The notes: generated from the letters alone by a model not told the origin. A stretch of 64,000 nucleotides of DNA from Mycolicibacterium chubuense NBB4 (GCF_000266905.1 NC_018027.1:1984001-2048000), one strand, 5' to 3'. Counted from the first letter of the stretch, positions 34,550-43,798 are shown. Numbers and translations: made by a program.

Positions 34550-35827
34550 GTGAGCGACCACATCGACTACGAGACTGTCGACTACTTCACCGACGAGTCA
34601 CTGGTACCCGACCCCTACCCGTACTTCGACCATCTGCGCGCCAAATGCCCGGTCTCGCAGGCGACCCCGTTCGGTGTGCTGGCCGTCACCGGATATGACG
34701 AGGCCCTGTCGGTGTACAAGAACCCGGCCTTCTCGTCGTGTGTGTCGGTCGCCGGCCCGTTCTCCGGTATGCCCTTCGGTCCCGGGGACAGCGACGACGT
34801 CACCGAGTTGATCGAACGGCACCGCGCTGCGGTCCCGATGGCCGAGCACATCACCTCGCAGGACCCACCGGTGCACACCAGGACCCGGGGCCTGTTGAGC
34901 CGGCTGATCACACCGAAACGCCTCAAGGAGAACGAGGACTTCATGTGGCGGCTGGCCGATCGACAGCTCGACACGTTCCTCGCGCGCGGCGAGGCCGAGT
35001 TCCTCGCCGATTACGCAAAGCCGTTCTCGCTGTTGGTCATCGCGGATCTGCTCGGCGTGCCGCTCGAGGACCACGAGGAGTTCAAGGCGGCGTTCGCGCT
35101 CGAGACGGTCGGTGAGCTCGGCAAGGAGGCGCCCACGACACACAACCCGTTGGAGTGGCTGAACGACAAGTTCCACAGCTACATCGAGGACCGCAGACGC
35201 GAGCCTCGGGAGGACGTGCTGACCGAGCTGGCTCTGGCCAAACACGAGGACGGCTCCACCCCCGACATCGAAGACGTGATGAACCTGTCGACGTTTCTGT
35301 TCGCGGCCGGCACCGAGACGACGACGAAGCTGGTGAGCTCCGCGGTCCGGTTCATCGGCGACAACCCGGGCTTCGAGGCGATGCTGCGTGCGGACCGCAG
35401 CAAGATCCCGGCGTTCCTCGAAGAGACGCTGCGACTGGAGAGTCCGGTCAAGTCGCATTTCCGGATGGCACGCACCTCGACGAGGATCGGCGATGTCGCG
35501 GTGCCCGCCGGCACGACCGTCATGGTGCTGCCCGGCGCCTGCAACCGCGATGCGCGAAAGTTCGACGCCCCCGACGAGTTCCGGCCCGACCGGCCCAACG
35601 TGCGCGAGCAGATCGCCTTCATCCGCGGCATCCACTCATGCCCGGGAGCACCTCTGGCCCGCGCCGAGGGCCGGATCTCGTTGGAACGGATTCTCGATCG
35701 GATGCGCGACATCACGATCTCCGAGGAGCATCACGGCCCCGCCGGGAACCGCCGGTACGCCTACGAGCCGACGTTCATCATGCGCGGTCTCAGCGAACTG
35801 CACATCACGTTCGAACCCGTCGGCTGA
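34550..35827 (+). CDS. Cytochrome P450 (2)
   Basis: 425 residues; the GTG follows the preceding stop codon without a gap, so translation is probably coupled. I-helix FLFAAGTETTTKL, ExxR in EETLRLE, heme loop FIRGIHSCPGAPLARAE with Cys364. Distinct in sequence from P450 1 and 3, so not a recent duplicate. Substrate unknown. Confidence 0.95.
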   Translation: MSDHIDYETVDYFTDESLVPDPYPYFDHLRAKCPVSQATPFGVLAVTGYDEALSVYKNPAFSSCVSVAGPFSGMPFGPGDSDDVTELIERHRAAVPMAEHITSQDPPVHTRTRGLLSRLITPKRLKENEDFMWRLADRQLDTFLARGEAEFLADYAKPFSLLVIADLLGVPLEDHEEFKAAFALETVGELGKEAPTTHNPLEWLNDKFHSYIEDRRREPREDVLTELALAKHEDGSTPDIEDVMNLSTFLFAAGTETTTKLVSSAVRFIGDNPGFEAMLRADRSKIPAFLEETLRLESPVKSHFRMARTSTRIGDVAVPAGTTVMVLPGACNRDARKFDAPDEFRPDRPNVREQIAFIRGIHSCPGAPLARAEGRISLERILDRMRDITISEEHHGPAGNRRYAYEPTFIMRGLSELHITFEPVG

Positions 35828-35847
35828 GCCGAGAAGAGGAGCACCAC

Positions 35848-36726
35848 ATGACCGGAAAACTCGAGGGCAAGGTCGCGTTCATCACCGGGGCGGCGCGCGG
35901 GCAGGGCCGCGCCCATGCCATCGCGATGGCCAGAGAAGGCGCCGACATCATCGCCGTCGACATCTGCCGCGACATCCCGTCCAATCCCTATCCGTTGGCC
36001 ACACCGGACGATCTCTCGGAGACCGAGCGCTCGGTCAAGGAGATCGGGCGCCGTGTCGTGGCGAGGATCGCCGACGTCCGCGAGCGCCACGAACTGCGTG
36101 ACGCCGTCGAGGCCGGGATCGCCGACCTCGGGCGACTCGACATCGTGGTGGCCAACGCCGGCATCCTTCCCATGGCGATGGGCAATCCCGATCCCATGGG
36201 CTTCGTCGACGCCTCCGATGTCGACCTGCTCGGCGTGATGAACACCGTCGCGGTCACCATCCCGCATCTGCCCGACGGGGCGTCGATCATCGTCACCGGG
36301 TCGACGGCGGGGATGATCCGTGGCACCACGACCAGTCCCGACATGGGGCCCGGGGGAGCCGGTTACGGGTGGAGCAAGCGCATCGTCATGGAGTACGTCG
36401 ACGAGATGTGTCTTCACCTGGCGCCGCGGATGATCCGCGTGAACGCCATCCATCCGACGAACTGCAACACCCACCTGCTGCAGAACGAGGGCATGTACGG
36501 GGTGTTCCGGCCGGACCTCAAGGCCGAGGGCAAGGTGCCCACGCGGGAGGACGCCGAGCCGCTGTTCAGTCTCTTCCAGGCGATGCCCATCCCGTACGTC
36601 GAACCCGAGGACATGGCCAACCTCGGGGTGTTTCTGGCCAGTGACGACAGCCGCTACATCACCGGACAACACATCCGCGTCGACGCGGGCTCGCTGCTCA
36701 AATGGCCCAACGGACCCGGGGGATAG
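35848..36726 (+). CDS. Mycofactocin-coupled SDR family oxidoreductase
   Basis: 292 residues from ATG 35848 (GAAGAGGAG upstream). It begins GKVAFITGAARGQGRAHAIAMAREGADIIAVDIC, here read as separate blocks GKVAFITGAARGQG and GADIIAVDIC, the hallmark of the mycofactocin-associated SDR subfamily. Further: VVANAGILPM, Ser in VTGSTAG, YGWSK. These enzymes hold NAD tightly and pass electrons to the peptide cofactor mycofactocin, and act on alcohols such as carveol. Last gene of the P450 operon, 7 bp before the convergent TetR gene. Confidence 0.92.
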   Translation: MTGKLEGKVAFITGAARGQGRAHAIAMAREGADIIAVDICRDIPSNPYPLATPDDLSETERSVKEIGRRVVARIADVRERHELRDAVEAGIADLGRLDIVVANAGILPMAMGNPDPMGFVDASDVDLLGVMNTVAVTIPHLPDGASIIVTGSTAGMIRGTTTSPDMGPGGAGYGWSKRIVMEYVDEMCLHLAPRMIRVNAIHPTNCNTHLLQNEGMYGVFRPDLKAEGKVPTREDAEPLFSLFQAMPIPYVEPEDMANLGVFLASDDSRYITGQHIRVDAGSLLKWPNGPGG

Positions 36727-36733
36727 GACCCGG

Positions 36734-37381
36734 TCAGTCGGGGCGATGCAGAAAGCCGTGCAGGGTCGCCTGCACGAGTTCGTCGACGATCGCCTCGCGC
36801 GGCGGCGGTGTGTTCCCGAAGAAGGTCGACCGCAGCGCCACCATGCCGACGATCATCGCCACCGTCGAATGTGCGGGCAAATCCGGCTGACTGGACTGTA
36901 TCCCGCGGAGCTCGATGCCTTCGGCGCTGATCTGACCGAGGACCGTGAGCGCGCGGCGGATGTCGGCGATACCGGCGCTCTCGATCTCCTCCTCGGTGAG
37001 TGCGTCGGCGGCGACGAGCGTCAGGACGAGTCCCCGATGGTCGACCAGCACGTCGTAGAGGCGACCGACGAACTGGCGGGACAACTCCTCTTCGGACGTC
37101 TCCTCGGGCACGACGGATCGCCACGTGGCGCCGAAGTCGTCGACGAAGTCGGTGAAGGGCACGACGAGTGCTTCGCGGAAAAGGTCTGCCTTGGAGCCGA
37201 AGTGGCGGAACAACAGGTACTCGCTGACCCCTGCGGCTTCAGCGATCTCGCGGGTCGTGGTGCTGCGGTAGTCCCGGCTGCCAAAGCGCTCTCGCGCGGC
37301 ATCGAGGAGGAGCCTGCGCACCTCTCCGCGAGGACGGCGGGCGGGCACGCGGGGAGCCTTCTTGGAAGCTCGCTGGGACAC
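36734..37381 (-). CDS. TetR family regulator (single domain)
   Basis: 215 residues from GTG 37381. One TetR_N domain (about residues 20-68: TTTREIAEAAGVSEYLLFRH, FGSKADLFREAL) and a C-terminal ligand domain. It is divergent from the small peptide, AveC-like and P450 genes, and a perfect 12-bp inverted repeat (37414-37439) lies between. It therefore probably represses the second sub-operon and itself. It is not closely related to the two double-TetR proteins. Confidence 0.92.
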   Translation of the reverse strand: MSQRASKKAPRVPARRPRGEVRRLLLDAARERFGSRDYRSTTTREIAEAAGVSEYLLFRHFGSKADLFREALVVPFTDFVDDFGATWRSVVPEETSEEELSRQFVGRLYDVLVDHRGLVLTLVAADALTEEEIESAGIADIRRALTVLGQISAEGIELRGIQSSQPDLPAHSTVAMIVGMVALRSTFFGNTPPPREAIVDELVQATLHGFLHRPD

Positions 37382-37413
37382 GGGTTTTCACGATAGTCGT
37401 CCTTGACCGCCAC

Positions 37414-37439
37414 CTTTTAATAGTGTGCACTATTAAAAG
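37414..37439. promoter_or_regulatory. Perfect inverted repeat, probable TetR operator
   Basis: Two 12-bp arms, CTTTTAATAGTG and CACTATTAAAAG, separated by TG. It is AT-rich in very GC-rich DNA and lies 33 bp upstream of the TetR start and 28 bp upstream of the small peptide gene. Size and position are typical for a TetR operator controlling both directions. Confidence 0.85.
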
Positions 37440-37466
37440 TCTCGTGGGCCACGCGGAAGGGGTGCA

Positions 37467-37562
37467 GTGGGCGCCGTCATCATGCTCGGAACGCTGTTCG
37501 GGCTCATCGTCGTGATCGTCGGTGTGGTCGTGCTTCTCGATCCCGAGGCTCGCGGGCGGTGA
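37467..37562 (+). CDS. 31-residue predicted membrane peptide
   Basis: GTG at 37467, six bases after a GGAAGG site, encodes 31 residues: an N-terminal MGAVIMLGTLF, a continuous hydrophobic helix LIVVIVGVVVLL, and a charged end DPEARGR. The TGA overlaps the GTG of the AveC-like gene by 4 bp (GTGA), the coupling seen elsewhere in this cluster. A single-span topology is likely. I do not recognise the family. It may be a subunit or stabiliser of the membrane protein that follows. Confidence 0.65.
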   Translation: MGAVIMLGTLFGLIVVIVGVVVLLDPEARGR

Positions 37563-38347
37563 GCACGCAGATGACGCCGGTGCTGTATGCAGGGCAGGCG
37601 TTCGCCTACATCGGGGGAATCGTGTTCCTCGCTGCCGGCGTGTATCTGAGCGTCCGCCGCGGACGCATCCATCCGCTGCTGCTGGTGTCGATCTCGGCGC
37701 TCTCGTTCTCCTGGATCGAAGCTCCCTACGACTGGGCGGTGTACGCGCAGTTCCCTCCGGCGCTGCCGAGGATGCCGTCGTGGTGGCCGCTGAACATGAC
37801 GTGGGGTGGCGGTCTGCCGTCGGCGGTGCCCATCGGGTACATCGCGTACTTCGTGCTGCCTGCCGTCATCGGCGCCGCCCTCGGCAGGCAGCTGGTCCGA
37901 CGGTTCGGCTGGCGTCGGCCGCAGACCCTGCTGGCCGTCGGTCTGGTCGTCGGATTCTGCTGGGCGCTGTTCTTCAACGCGTTCGTCGGCGCGCGACTCG
38001 GGGTCTTCTACTACGGCTACGTCATTCCCGGACTCGGCCTGTTCGAGGGAGGCAGGCACCAGTACCCCATCTACGACGCCATCGCGATGGGCGTGCAGAT
38101 GATGGTGTTCACCTACCTGCTCGGGCGCACGGATGCTCAGGGGCGCAACGTGATCGAGGTGTGGTCGGACAACAGGTCGGGGAGCCGACTCGGCTCGGCG
38201 ATCCTGTCGATAATCGCGGTCATCGTCGTCGGACACGTGGTCTACGGCGCAGTGTTCGCCCCCCACCTCGCGACGAAGCTGGGTGGCTACGTGACCGAGG
38301 GGCCGTCCGGGCAATTGTTCCCCGGTATCCCGAATCAGCCGAGATGA
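37559..38347 (+). CDS. Second AveC-like membrane protein
   Basis: 262 residues with about six to seven hydrophobic spans. It has the same layout as the 29675-30811 protein but is shorter at both ends: a loop SWIEAPYDWAVYAQFPPALP aligns by eye with the WQDP...NW loop there, followed by a WWP motif and a GYIAYFVLPAVIGAALGRQL span. This makes it a distant paralogue; the AveC family name is inferred from that resemblance. Coupled upstream to the 31-residue peptide and followed after 34 bp by P450 3. Confidence 0.55.
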   Translation: MSTQMTPVLYAGQAFAYIGGIVFLAAGVYLSVRRGRIHPLLLVSISALSFSWIEAPYDWAVYAQFPPALPRMPSWWPLNMTWGGGLPSAVPIGYIAYFVLPAVIGAALGRQLVRRFGWRRPQTLLAVGLVVGFCWALFFNAFVGARLGVFYYGYVIPGLGLFEGGRHQYPIYDAIAMGVQMMVFTYLLGRTDAQGRNVIEVWSDNRSGSRLGSAILSIIAVIVVGHVVYGAVFAPHLATKLGGYVTEGPSGQLFPGIPNQPR

Positions 38348-38381
38348 CTCCTCACGGATTCGCGCGAAAGGCGTTCTCATC

Positions 38382-39587
38382 GTGATCACCGACCCGACCG
38401 CCGAGCTGTACTACGACCCGTTCGACCACGCGATCGACGACGATCCCTATCCCATCTGGAAGCGGATGCGCGCCGAGGCCCCGCTGTACCGCAACGACGA
38501 ACACGGCTTCTACGCCCTGAGCCGCTACGACGACGTCGCCCGGGCGCTGCCCGACTGGCAGACGTACCGGTCGGGGCGCGGCACCACCGCCGACATCCTG
38601 TTCAGCGGCATCGAGGTGCCTCCGGGAATCCTGTTGTTCGAGGACCCTCCGCTGCACGATCTGCATCGGCGCCTGCTGTCGCGGGTGTTCACGCCGCGCC
38701 GGATGGTCGCGGTCGAGGACCTGGTGCGGCGATTCTGTTCCGACGCATTGGATCCGTTGCGGGACGCCGAGGGCTTCGACTTCGTCGCCGACCTGGGTGC
38801 TTTCATGCCGATGCGGACGATCGGCTATCTGTTGGGCATTCCCGAAGAAGGACAGCAGCAGATCCGGGACCTCAACGACACCCTGATCACGGTGAGTTCG
38901 GACCGGGGTGGTTCCGGCGACATCAGCCCGATGGTCTTCCAGCAATCCATCGCGATGTTCGCCGAATACATCGAGTGGCGCGCGTCGCACCCGTCCGACG
39001 ACCTCATGACCGAGCTGCTCAACGCCGAGGTGGAGGAGCAGGACGGCACGCGGCGCCGTCTCGAGCGCGGCGAGGTGCTCGCCTACACCGCGATGATCGC
39101 CGGCGCCGGCAACGAGACCACCGCCCGGCTCATCGGATTCATGGGCCAGTTGCTCGGCGAACATCCCGACCAACGGCACGAACTCGTCGACGATCCGTCA
39201 CTGATCCCCTCGGCGGTGGAGGAGACGCTGCGGTACGAGCCTCCGTCGCCGGTGCAGGCGCGCTATGTCGCCCGCGACGTCGAACTCCATGGCCACACCG
39301 TCGCCGAAGGCTCCTACATGCTGTTGCTCAACGGTTCGGCCAATCGCGACGAGTCCCGGTACACCGATCCGGACTCCTACGACATCCACCGCACGGGCGG
39401 GCACCTGAGTTTCGGTCAGGGACTGCACTTCTGCCTCGGCTCGGCGCTGGCGCGTCTGGAGGCGCGCGTCGCGTTCGAAGAAGTGCTCAGACGGTGGACC
39501 GACTGGCACGTCGACTACGACAACGCCCGCAGGGCGCATACCTCCAGTGTTCGCGGCTGGGCGCGGCTGCCGGTCACGATGGGCTAG
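38382..39587 (+). CDS. Cytochrome P450 (3)
   Basis: 401 residues from GTG 38382. I-helix MIAGAGNETTARL, ExxR in EETLRYE, canonical heme loop LSFGQGLHFCLG with Cys351. Last gene of the short operon behind the 37.4-kb palindrome (small peptide, AveC-like protein, P450). It converges with the patatin gene 58 bp on. No ferredoxin gene is adjacent. Confidence 0.95.
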   Translation: MITDPTAELYYDPFDHAIDDDPYPIWKRMRAEAPLYRNDEHGFYALSRYDDVARALPDWQTYRSGRGTTADILFSGIEVPPGILLFEDPPLHDLHRRLLSRVFTPRRMVAVEDLVRRFCSDALDPLRDAEGFDFVADLGAFMPMRTIGYLLGIPEEGQQQIRDLNDTLITVSSDRGGSGDISPMVFQQSIAMFAEYIEWRASHPSDDLMTELLNAEVEEQDGTRRRLERGEVLAYTAMIAGAGNETTARLIGFMGQLLGEHPDQRHELVDDPSLIPSAVEETLRYEPPSPVQARYVARDVELHGHTVAEGSYMLLLNGSANRDESRYTDPDSYDIHRTGGHLSFGQGLHFCLGSALARLEARVAFEEVLRRWTDWHVDYDNARRAHTSSVRGWARLPVTMG

Positions 39588-39645
39588 TCGCGAGATGCCG
39601 TGCCGGTACCCGGACGTGGTCGACCGCGGATGAACGTTCGGAAAC

Positions 39646-42600
39646 TCACCCTCTACCGGTGGATCCGGGATTAGACGTGAGACGGGCGTTCCTGCCGGAC
39701 AGTGGCATCACCTCCGATTTCGCAAGGGCTCGCGCCGCTACATCGCGGCCGGTCAATGTGAGCTTCGCGTTGTCCTTGATCAGGTAGGTCGACATCTCTC
39801 CGACCCTGTCCAGCAGGTCGACGGTGAATCTGTCGAAGCTTGCGGTACCGACGGCGTCGGCCCGCTCAAGTGACGTCGCGTAGGCACCGGCTAGGCGCTT
39901 AACCAAGCGCCGTTCTCTTAGCCAGAAGATGACATGAATGGCGACCACCGAAAACAACCAGCCGAGCGTCAAGGACACGGCCGCGGCGGCTCCCTCCCAG
40001 AGTGGCGGATGTGTGCCGCGCACGATGGAGATGGTCACTGCCAGCGTGACGTAGAGCGCGCCGTAAACCGCCGACCATGCAATCGCCAGTCCCGCAGGGT
40101 CTTTCAGAGTCTTAGTGGAGTGGGCTTCCGAGCCAGCTCGACCGCCATAAGGTCGCAGCTTTCTTGTCTTTCGCCAACCTATGACGATGCCATGACCGAT
40201 GATGATGACCATCGGCGCGGCGAACCAAACGACCGAGCCGTGCGGTATTTGAGCCAAGAAGCGTTCCACGCTGTCAGGCAGAATTCCCCTAATCGCGTTC
40301 GGCGGCGTCAATCCCAACAAAGCGATGACACCCCACACTGCTGGAAGAATCGCCACGATGCCCAAGGTCGAACGGCGCGCGTACATCAGCAAGTGTCGAC
40401 CTCTGACTTCCCTCCACCACCGAGAAGCAGCGGTTATGACATCACCCGTAGCCGCGAGTGGGGATGACTTCGGTGAGTTGATATTGGCGACGACGACTGT
40501 GCCGGCGATGAGGATCAGGACGCACAGAGTACCGAACAGGCTTTCCTGCCAGGAGAAGGAGAAGATCTTGTCGGGTGCCGAGTCGGCCGAACTGTGGCTG
40601 CCGGCGGTGAGGCGGTGCAGTGCGAAAACCGCCAATGGAATCAGCAGACCCAACAGTGCGGCCGCGTGCACAACTGAACGCGAACGTGCGGCAGCGTACG
40701 CAAATAGCGTAATCAGCGAGCCGACGCCGATCGTCGGCACGAGGGTGCTGATGAATCCACTCAACGGAGCCAACAACGCGACGGCCACCAGGGCGACACC
40801 CAGAGCTAACGCGGAGGCGGCCAGCATTCGTGCGATGTTTCCCCGCTGCGTCAGACCGATGACGATCCAATACGGCACCCCGACGAATCCGCGGATGATT
40901 CGAGTGAGTGGTTGAGCGAAACTCAATCCCGAACTGGGCGAACTGATCACAGTGGTCGCAACGGCTGCCGCTGCCGTCGCGGTCCGAAGGGCCATGTCGC
41001 CGGGCAACTCCTCTTCCACCGCCTCCTGGCCGATCCCGGATTCGACAAAAATTTCGAGTATGTCGCGGTTGGCCGCCAGCCGATCGCCGCTGTGGAGGGT
41101 CGTCGCCGGCTTCGGATCCCGCCACCGCCTATACCGGGAGAGAAATGCTGCGGACCGCGATCCTGTTGCCCCCTCCTCGACATCGTCGTAGACCGCTTTT
41201 GCCAGCCAAGGCGCCTCCTCGGCGGCGACACTCATCTGGTAGCCATAGGCGACGAGACTGACCAGGTTCTCGAGCGGTTGATAGTCGTCATCCCGACTCA
41301 GGTTCGCTAATTCCTCTTCGGCGGCGGCTCGTAGCTTGGCGAGGTCGCGGTGCTTATCGAGGCCACGCGTGCTCTCGATGAACTGCCTGACATGCTCGTC
41401 ATGCGTACCACCCTCGGTGTCCGCGTTCTGGGCGCCGAAGGTGGCGGTGCAGAGTCGGTAGATCAATTCCTCAGGGTCCGGATAGCGGACGATGAGCCCG
41501 CGAACGACGCGGGGCGTCAGCACCACCAGCAGAATGATTTTGATCGCGTCGAGACGCCCCCAGATCCAATCGTTGGCGCGCCAAGACCGCTTGAGAAACG
41601 CGCCGAATCGGTTCAACGACATGCCCGCAAGCTTGTCGTCAGACGTGAAGCCCGGCGCAAAATGCTGCTTGGCTTGCGCGCTGAGTTGTACCAGTTCGAT
41701 TGGCGCAGAGGGTACGCGCTCGTCGCCGCCGCTATCTTGCTCGGTGACGAGGTAGCCGATCACTTCCACCATCATGAGTGCTTCCAGCAGCGCATCTTCG
41801 CTTCTAGCGGTTAGCAGGACCTTGCTGTTCGTCAGGGGTACCAGCGGAAGGTGTTGGCCGGAAAGTGATTGCACATGACGGATACTCCCGATCACTTCTA
41901 GAAGTGGCTGAATCACCTGCTCGCGGACGATCGAGTCGACGAGAGCCGCGCTGGTGCCGGGACCTGTCGTGCCCATGCGTGTGGCGTAACCGTGAAGGTT
42001 GTCAGTCAACCACTTCCGTGGCGGTCTCGTAACGTCGACGGTGGCCGACTCCTCTTCTTTCTCGCCGAGCGTTTCGAGAGCGACCCGGGCGTTCGATGCC
42101 TTCCGCCACGCGTCGCGCGTCTTGCTGAACAGCGTTTCGAGGGGGGCCGGTTGGCTTGCCGCTCGGGTCTCTGGCGCCTGCTCGGCGTGGAACCGACGTA
42201 GCAGTTCGGTGACAAACGTTGCGACGCCGACAGCCATATCGAGTCCCCACAGCCACGCGCCTCTAGAAAGGTTCTCAGTGCACGGCGGGTCATCTGGGAC
42301 GAACGGTAGCCGTGATGTCCGACCAGTGTCCTTGGCGTAATCGTTGACGACGTCTTGGGCGATTCTTACCAACTCCGCAAGTGGCGTTGAGCACTTCTCG
42401 TGTATCTGGTGCGCCAGGACGTAGGCGCCTCGGCGTACCCGCATTGAATAGAACAGCCCCCACGACTTCGTCGGTTCCCCCGCGGGGGACTTCAAATAGT
42501 GGCGTAGCTCGGCGAGCGACTCGAAGTTCGACAGCGTGATGGACCGTCCGTCGCGCCATCGCAGCGCCTGTTCGTTGTGCCGTTCGATCTCTTCGACGTA

Positions 42601-43692
42601 GCTGAGTGAACCCATCGACGACGCAGCCCGCATCACTCCGGTCAGAGTGGCCAGCAGAGTAGGCGGATCATCATGCTCATCGCTCGTTTCGCGAACGGTG
42701 TCTGCGCGCACTGCATGCGGGTGGACTAGCAGGAGGGCTCTCCGGACCAACTGGTCACCGGCAACGCGATGTCGAATCGCCTCCAGAGCGGGCCGCGTGG
42801 GGGTGTTGGCGAGTACCCCACCGTCGACGGCGAACCGTGATACCGATTTCTTGGTGGTTTTCGCCCAATTGGCGTATTTGGCCATGTCCTGGTATCCCTG
42901 GGGATCCCTGATCGGGATGAAGCAGGCCTCGAAAGCCACTGGGAAGCTCGCCGATGCGCGGGTTGCAAGCGCCAACGCACGTACCGTCGTGCGCAAGCCC
43001 TCAAATCGCTTCTGCACCTCCGGGCCCGCTTCCGCCGTCTCGCCAGCCGAGTCCGAGAAAACATCAACCGGGGGCGGTGCATTGTCACGGAGGAGTGCGC
43101 GAATGGCGCTGTTCGAGGGATGCCCCTGGAACCGAAAGCTTCCAGCGTGGTGGGTCTGAACGATTCCTGTGCCGAGGTCGTCGGCGGTTCGGTCGGTGTA
43201 TGGATTCATGAGGGTTGTCGTAATGGTCAGATCAACCGGCCGGTCCGATCGCTTGTAGTCCGACGTGAGTCCGCTGAATGCGGATTCCAGCTGTGGCAAG
43301 AAGTAGTCGTCGCCCGCTAGGATCGAGGCTTGAGTTTTGCGAAACGGTTGCCGTAAAAGCGATCCGATTTGCCCGTGGTCGATCCAGAGCCTCCTGAGGG
43401 AACTGAGATCCGTACGATTCGCGTTAGCTTGGGCAAGTGCGAGGGCAGCTGCATTGATCCCGCCGGCAGACGTCCCCGTCAACACGTCGATCACTGGAAC
43501 CGGTGGATCACCCAAGAACCGCCACAGCTCACGGTAAGGCCCCTTCTCGTCGGTGAGTTGATTCAGCTCGTGAGCCACGCCGCCCATGTACACAGCGAGA
43601 CTGACTCCGCCGTTCATCGTGACGGCAAGGCGAAGTTCTCTGCTGTCGACAGGATCCAGATTGCCTGTCGACTTGCCGGACTGTGACTCCAT
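39646..43692 (-). CDS. Large patatin-like phospholipase-domain protein
   Basis: 1348 residues from ATG 43692. The N-terminal patatin domain has an oxyanion-type Gly loop in TMNGGVSLAVYMGG, the nucleophile Ser75 in GTSAGG, and Asp289 in AVDGG, giving the Ser-Asp dyad. A long middle region follows. From about residue 950 there are roughly eight hydrophobic spans, e.g. VGSLITLFAYAAA, AVSLTLGWLFSVVAIHVIFW. It resembles DUF3376-type actinobacterial patatins. It would hydrolyse membrane lipids at a membrane. DNA here looks less GC-rich than its neighbours, suggesting acquisition. Confidence 0.88.
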   Translation of the reverse strand: MESQSGKSTGNLDPVDSRELRLAVTMNGGVSLAVYMGGVAHELNQLTDEKGPYRELWRFLGDPPVPVIDVLTGTSAGGINAAALALAQANANRTDLSSLRRLWIDHGQIGSLLRQPFRKTQASILAGDDYFLPQLESAFSGLTSDYKRSDRPVDLTITTTLMNPYTDRTADDLGTGIVQTHHAGSFRFQGHPSNSAIRALLRDNAPPPVDVFSDSAGETAEAGPEVQKRFEGLRTTVRALALATRASASFPVAFEACFIPIRDPQGYQDMAKYANWAKTTKKSVSRFAVDGGVLANTPTRPALEAIRHRVAGDQLVRRALLLVHPHAVRADTVRETSDEHDDPPTLLATLTGVMRAASSMGSLSYVEEIERHNEQALRWRDGRSITLSNFESLAELRHYLKSPAGEPTKSWGLFYSMRVRRGAYVLAHQIHEKCSTPLAELVRIAQDVVNDYAKDTGRTSRLPFVPDDPPCTENLSRGAWLWGLDMAVGVATFVTELLRRFHAEQAPETRAASQPAPLETLFSKTRDAWRKASNARVALETLGEKEEESATVDVTRPPRKWLTDNLHGYATRMGTTGPGTSAALVDSIVREQVIQPLLEVIGSIRHVQSLSGQHLPLVPLTNSKVLLTARSEDALLEALMMVEVIGYLVTEQDSGGDERVPSAPIELVQLSAQAKQHFAPGFTSDDKLAGMSLNRFGAFLKRSWRANDWIWGRLDAIKIILLVVLTPRVVRGLIVRYPDPEELIYRLCTATFGAQNADTEGGTHDEHVRQFIESTRGLDKHRDLAKLRAAAEEELANLSRDDDYQPLENLVSLVAYGYQMSVAAEEAPWLAKAVYDDVEEGATGSRSAAFLSRYRRWRDPKPATTLHSGDRLAANRDILEIFVESGIGQEAVEEELPGDMALRTATAAAAVATTVISSPSSGLSFAQPLTRIIRGFVGVPYWIVIGLTQRGNIARMLAASALALGVALVAVALLAPLSGFISTLVPTIGVGSLITLFAYAAARSRSVVHAAALLGLLIPLAVFALHRLTAGSHSSADSAPDKIFSFSWQESLFGTLCVLILIAGTVVVANINSPKSSPLAATGDVITAASRWWREVRGRHLLMYARRSTLGIVAILPAVWGVIALLGLTPPNAIRGILPDSVERFLAQIPHGSVVWFAAPMVIIIGHGIVIGWRKTRKLRPYGGRAGSEAHSTKTLKDPAGLAIAWSAVYGALYVTLAVTISIVRGTHPPLWEGAAAAVSLTLGWLFSVVAIHVIFWLRERRLVKRLAGAYATSLERADAVGTASFDRFTVDLLDRVGEMSTYLIKDNAKLTLTGRDVAARALAKSEVMPLSGRNARLTSNPGSTGRG

Positions 43693-43798
43693 GGTCTACC
43701 CCCGTCAGAACAGCGGAATCGCTTCCATGCCTGGTGGTATGGTGGCACGTCGTTCGCTCGGCGCCAGGGACTTTGTGACAAGCTGCCGACCCCTATGT

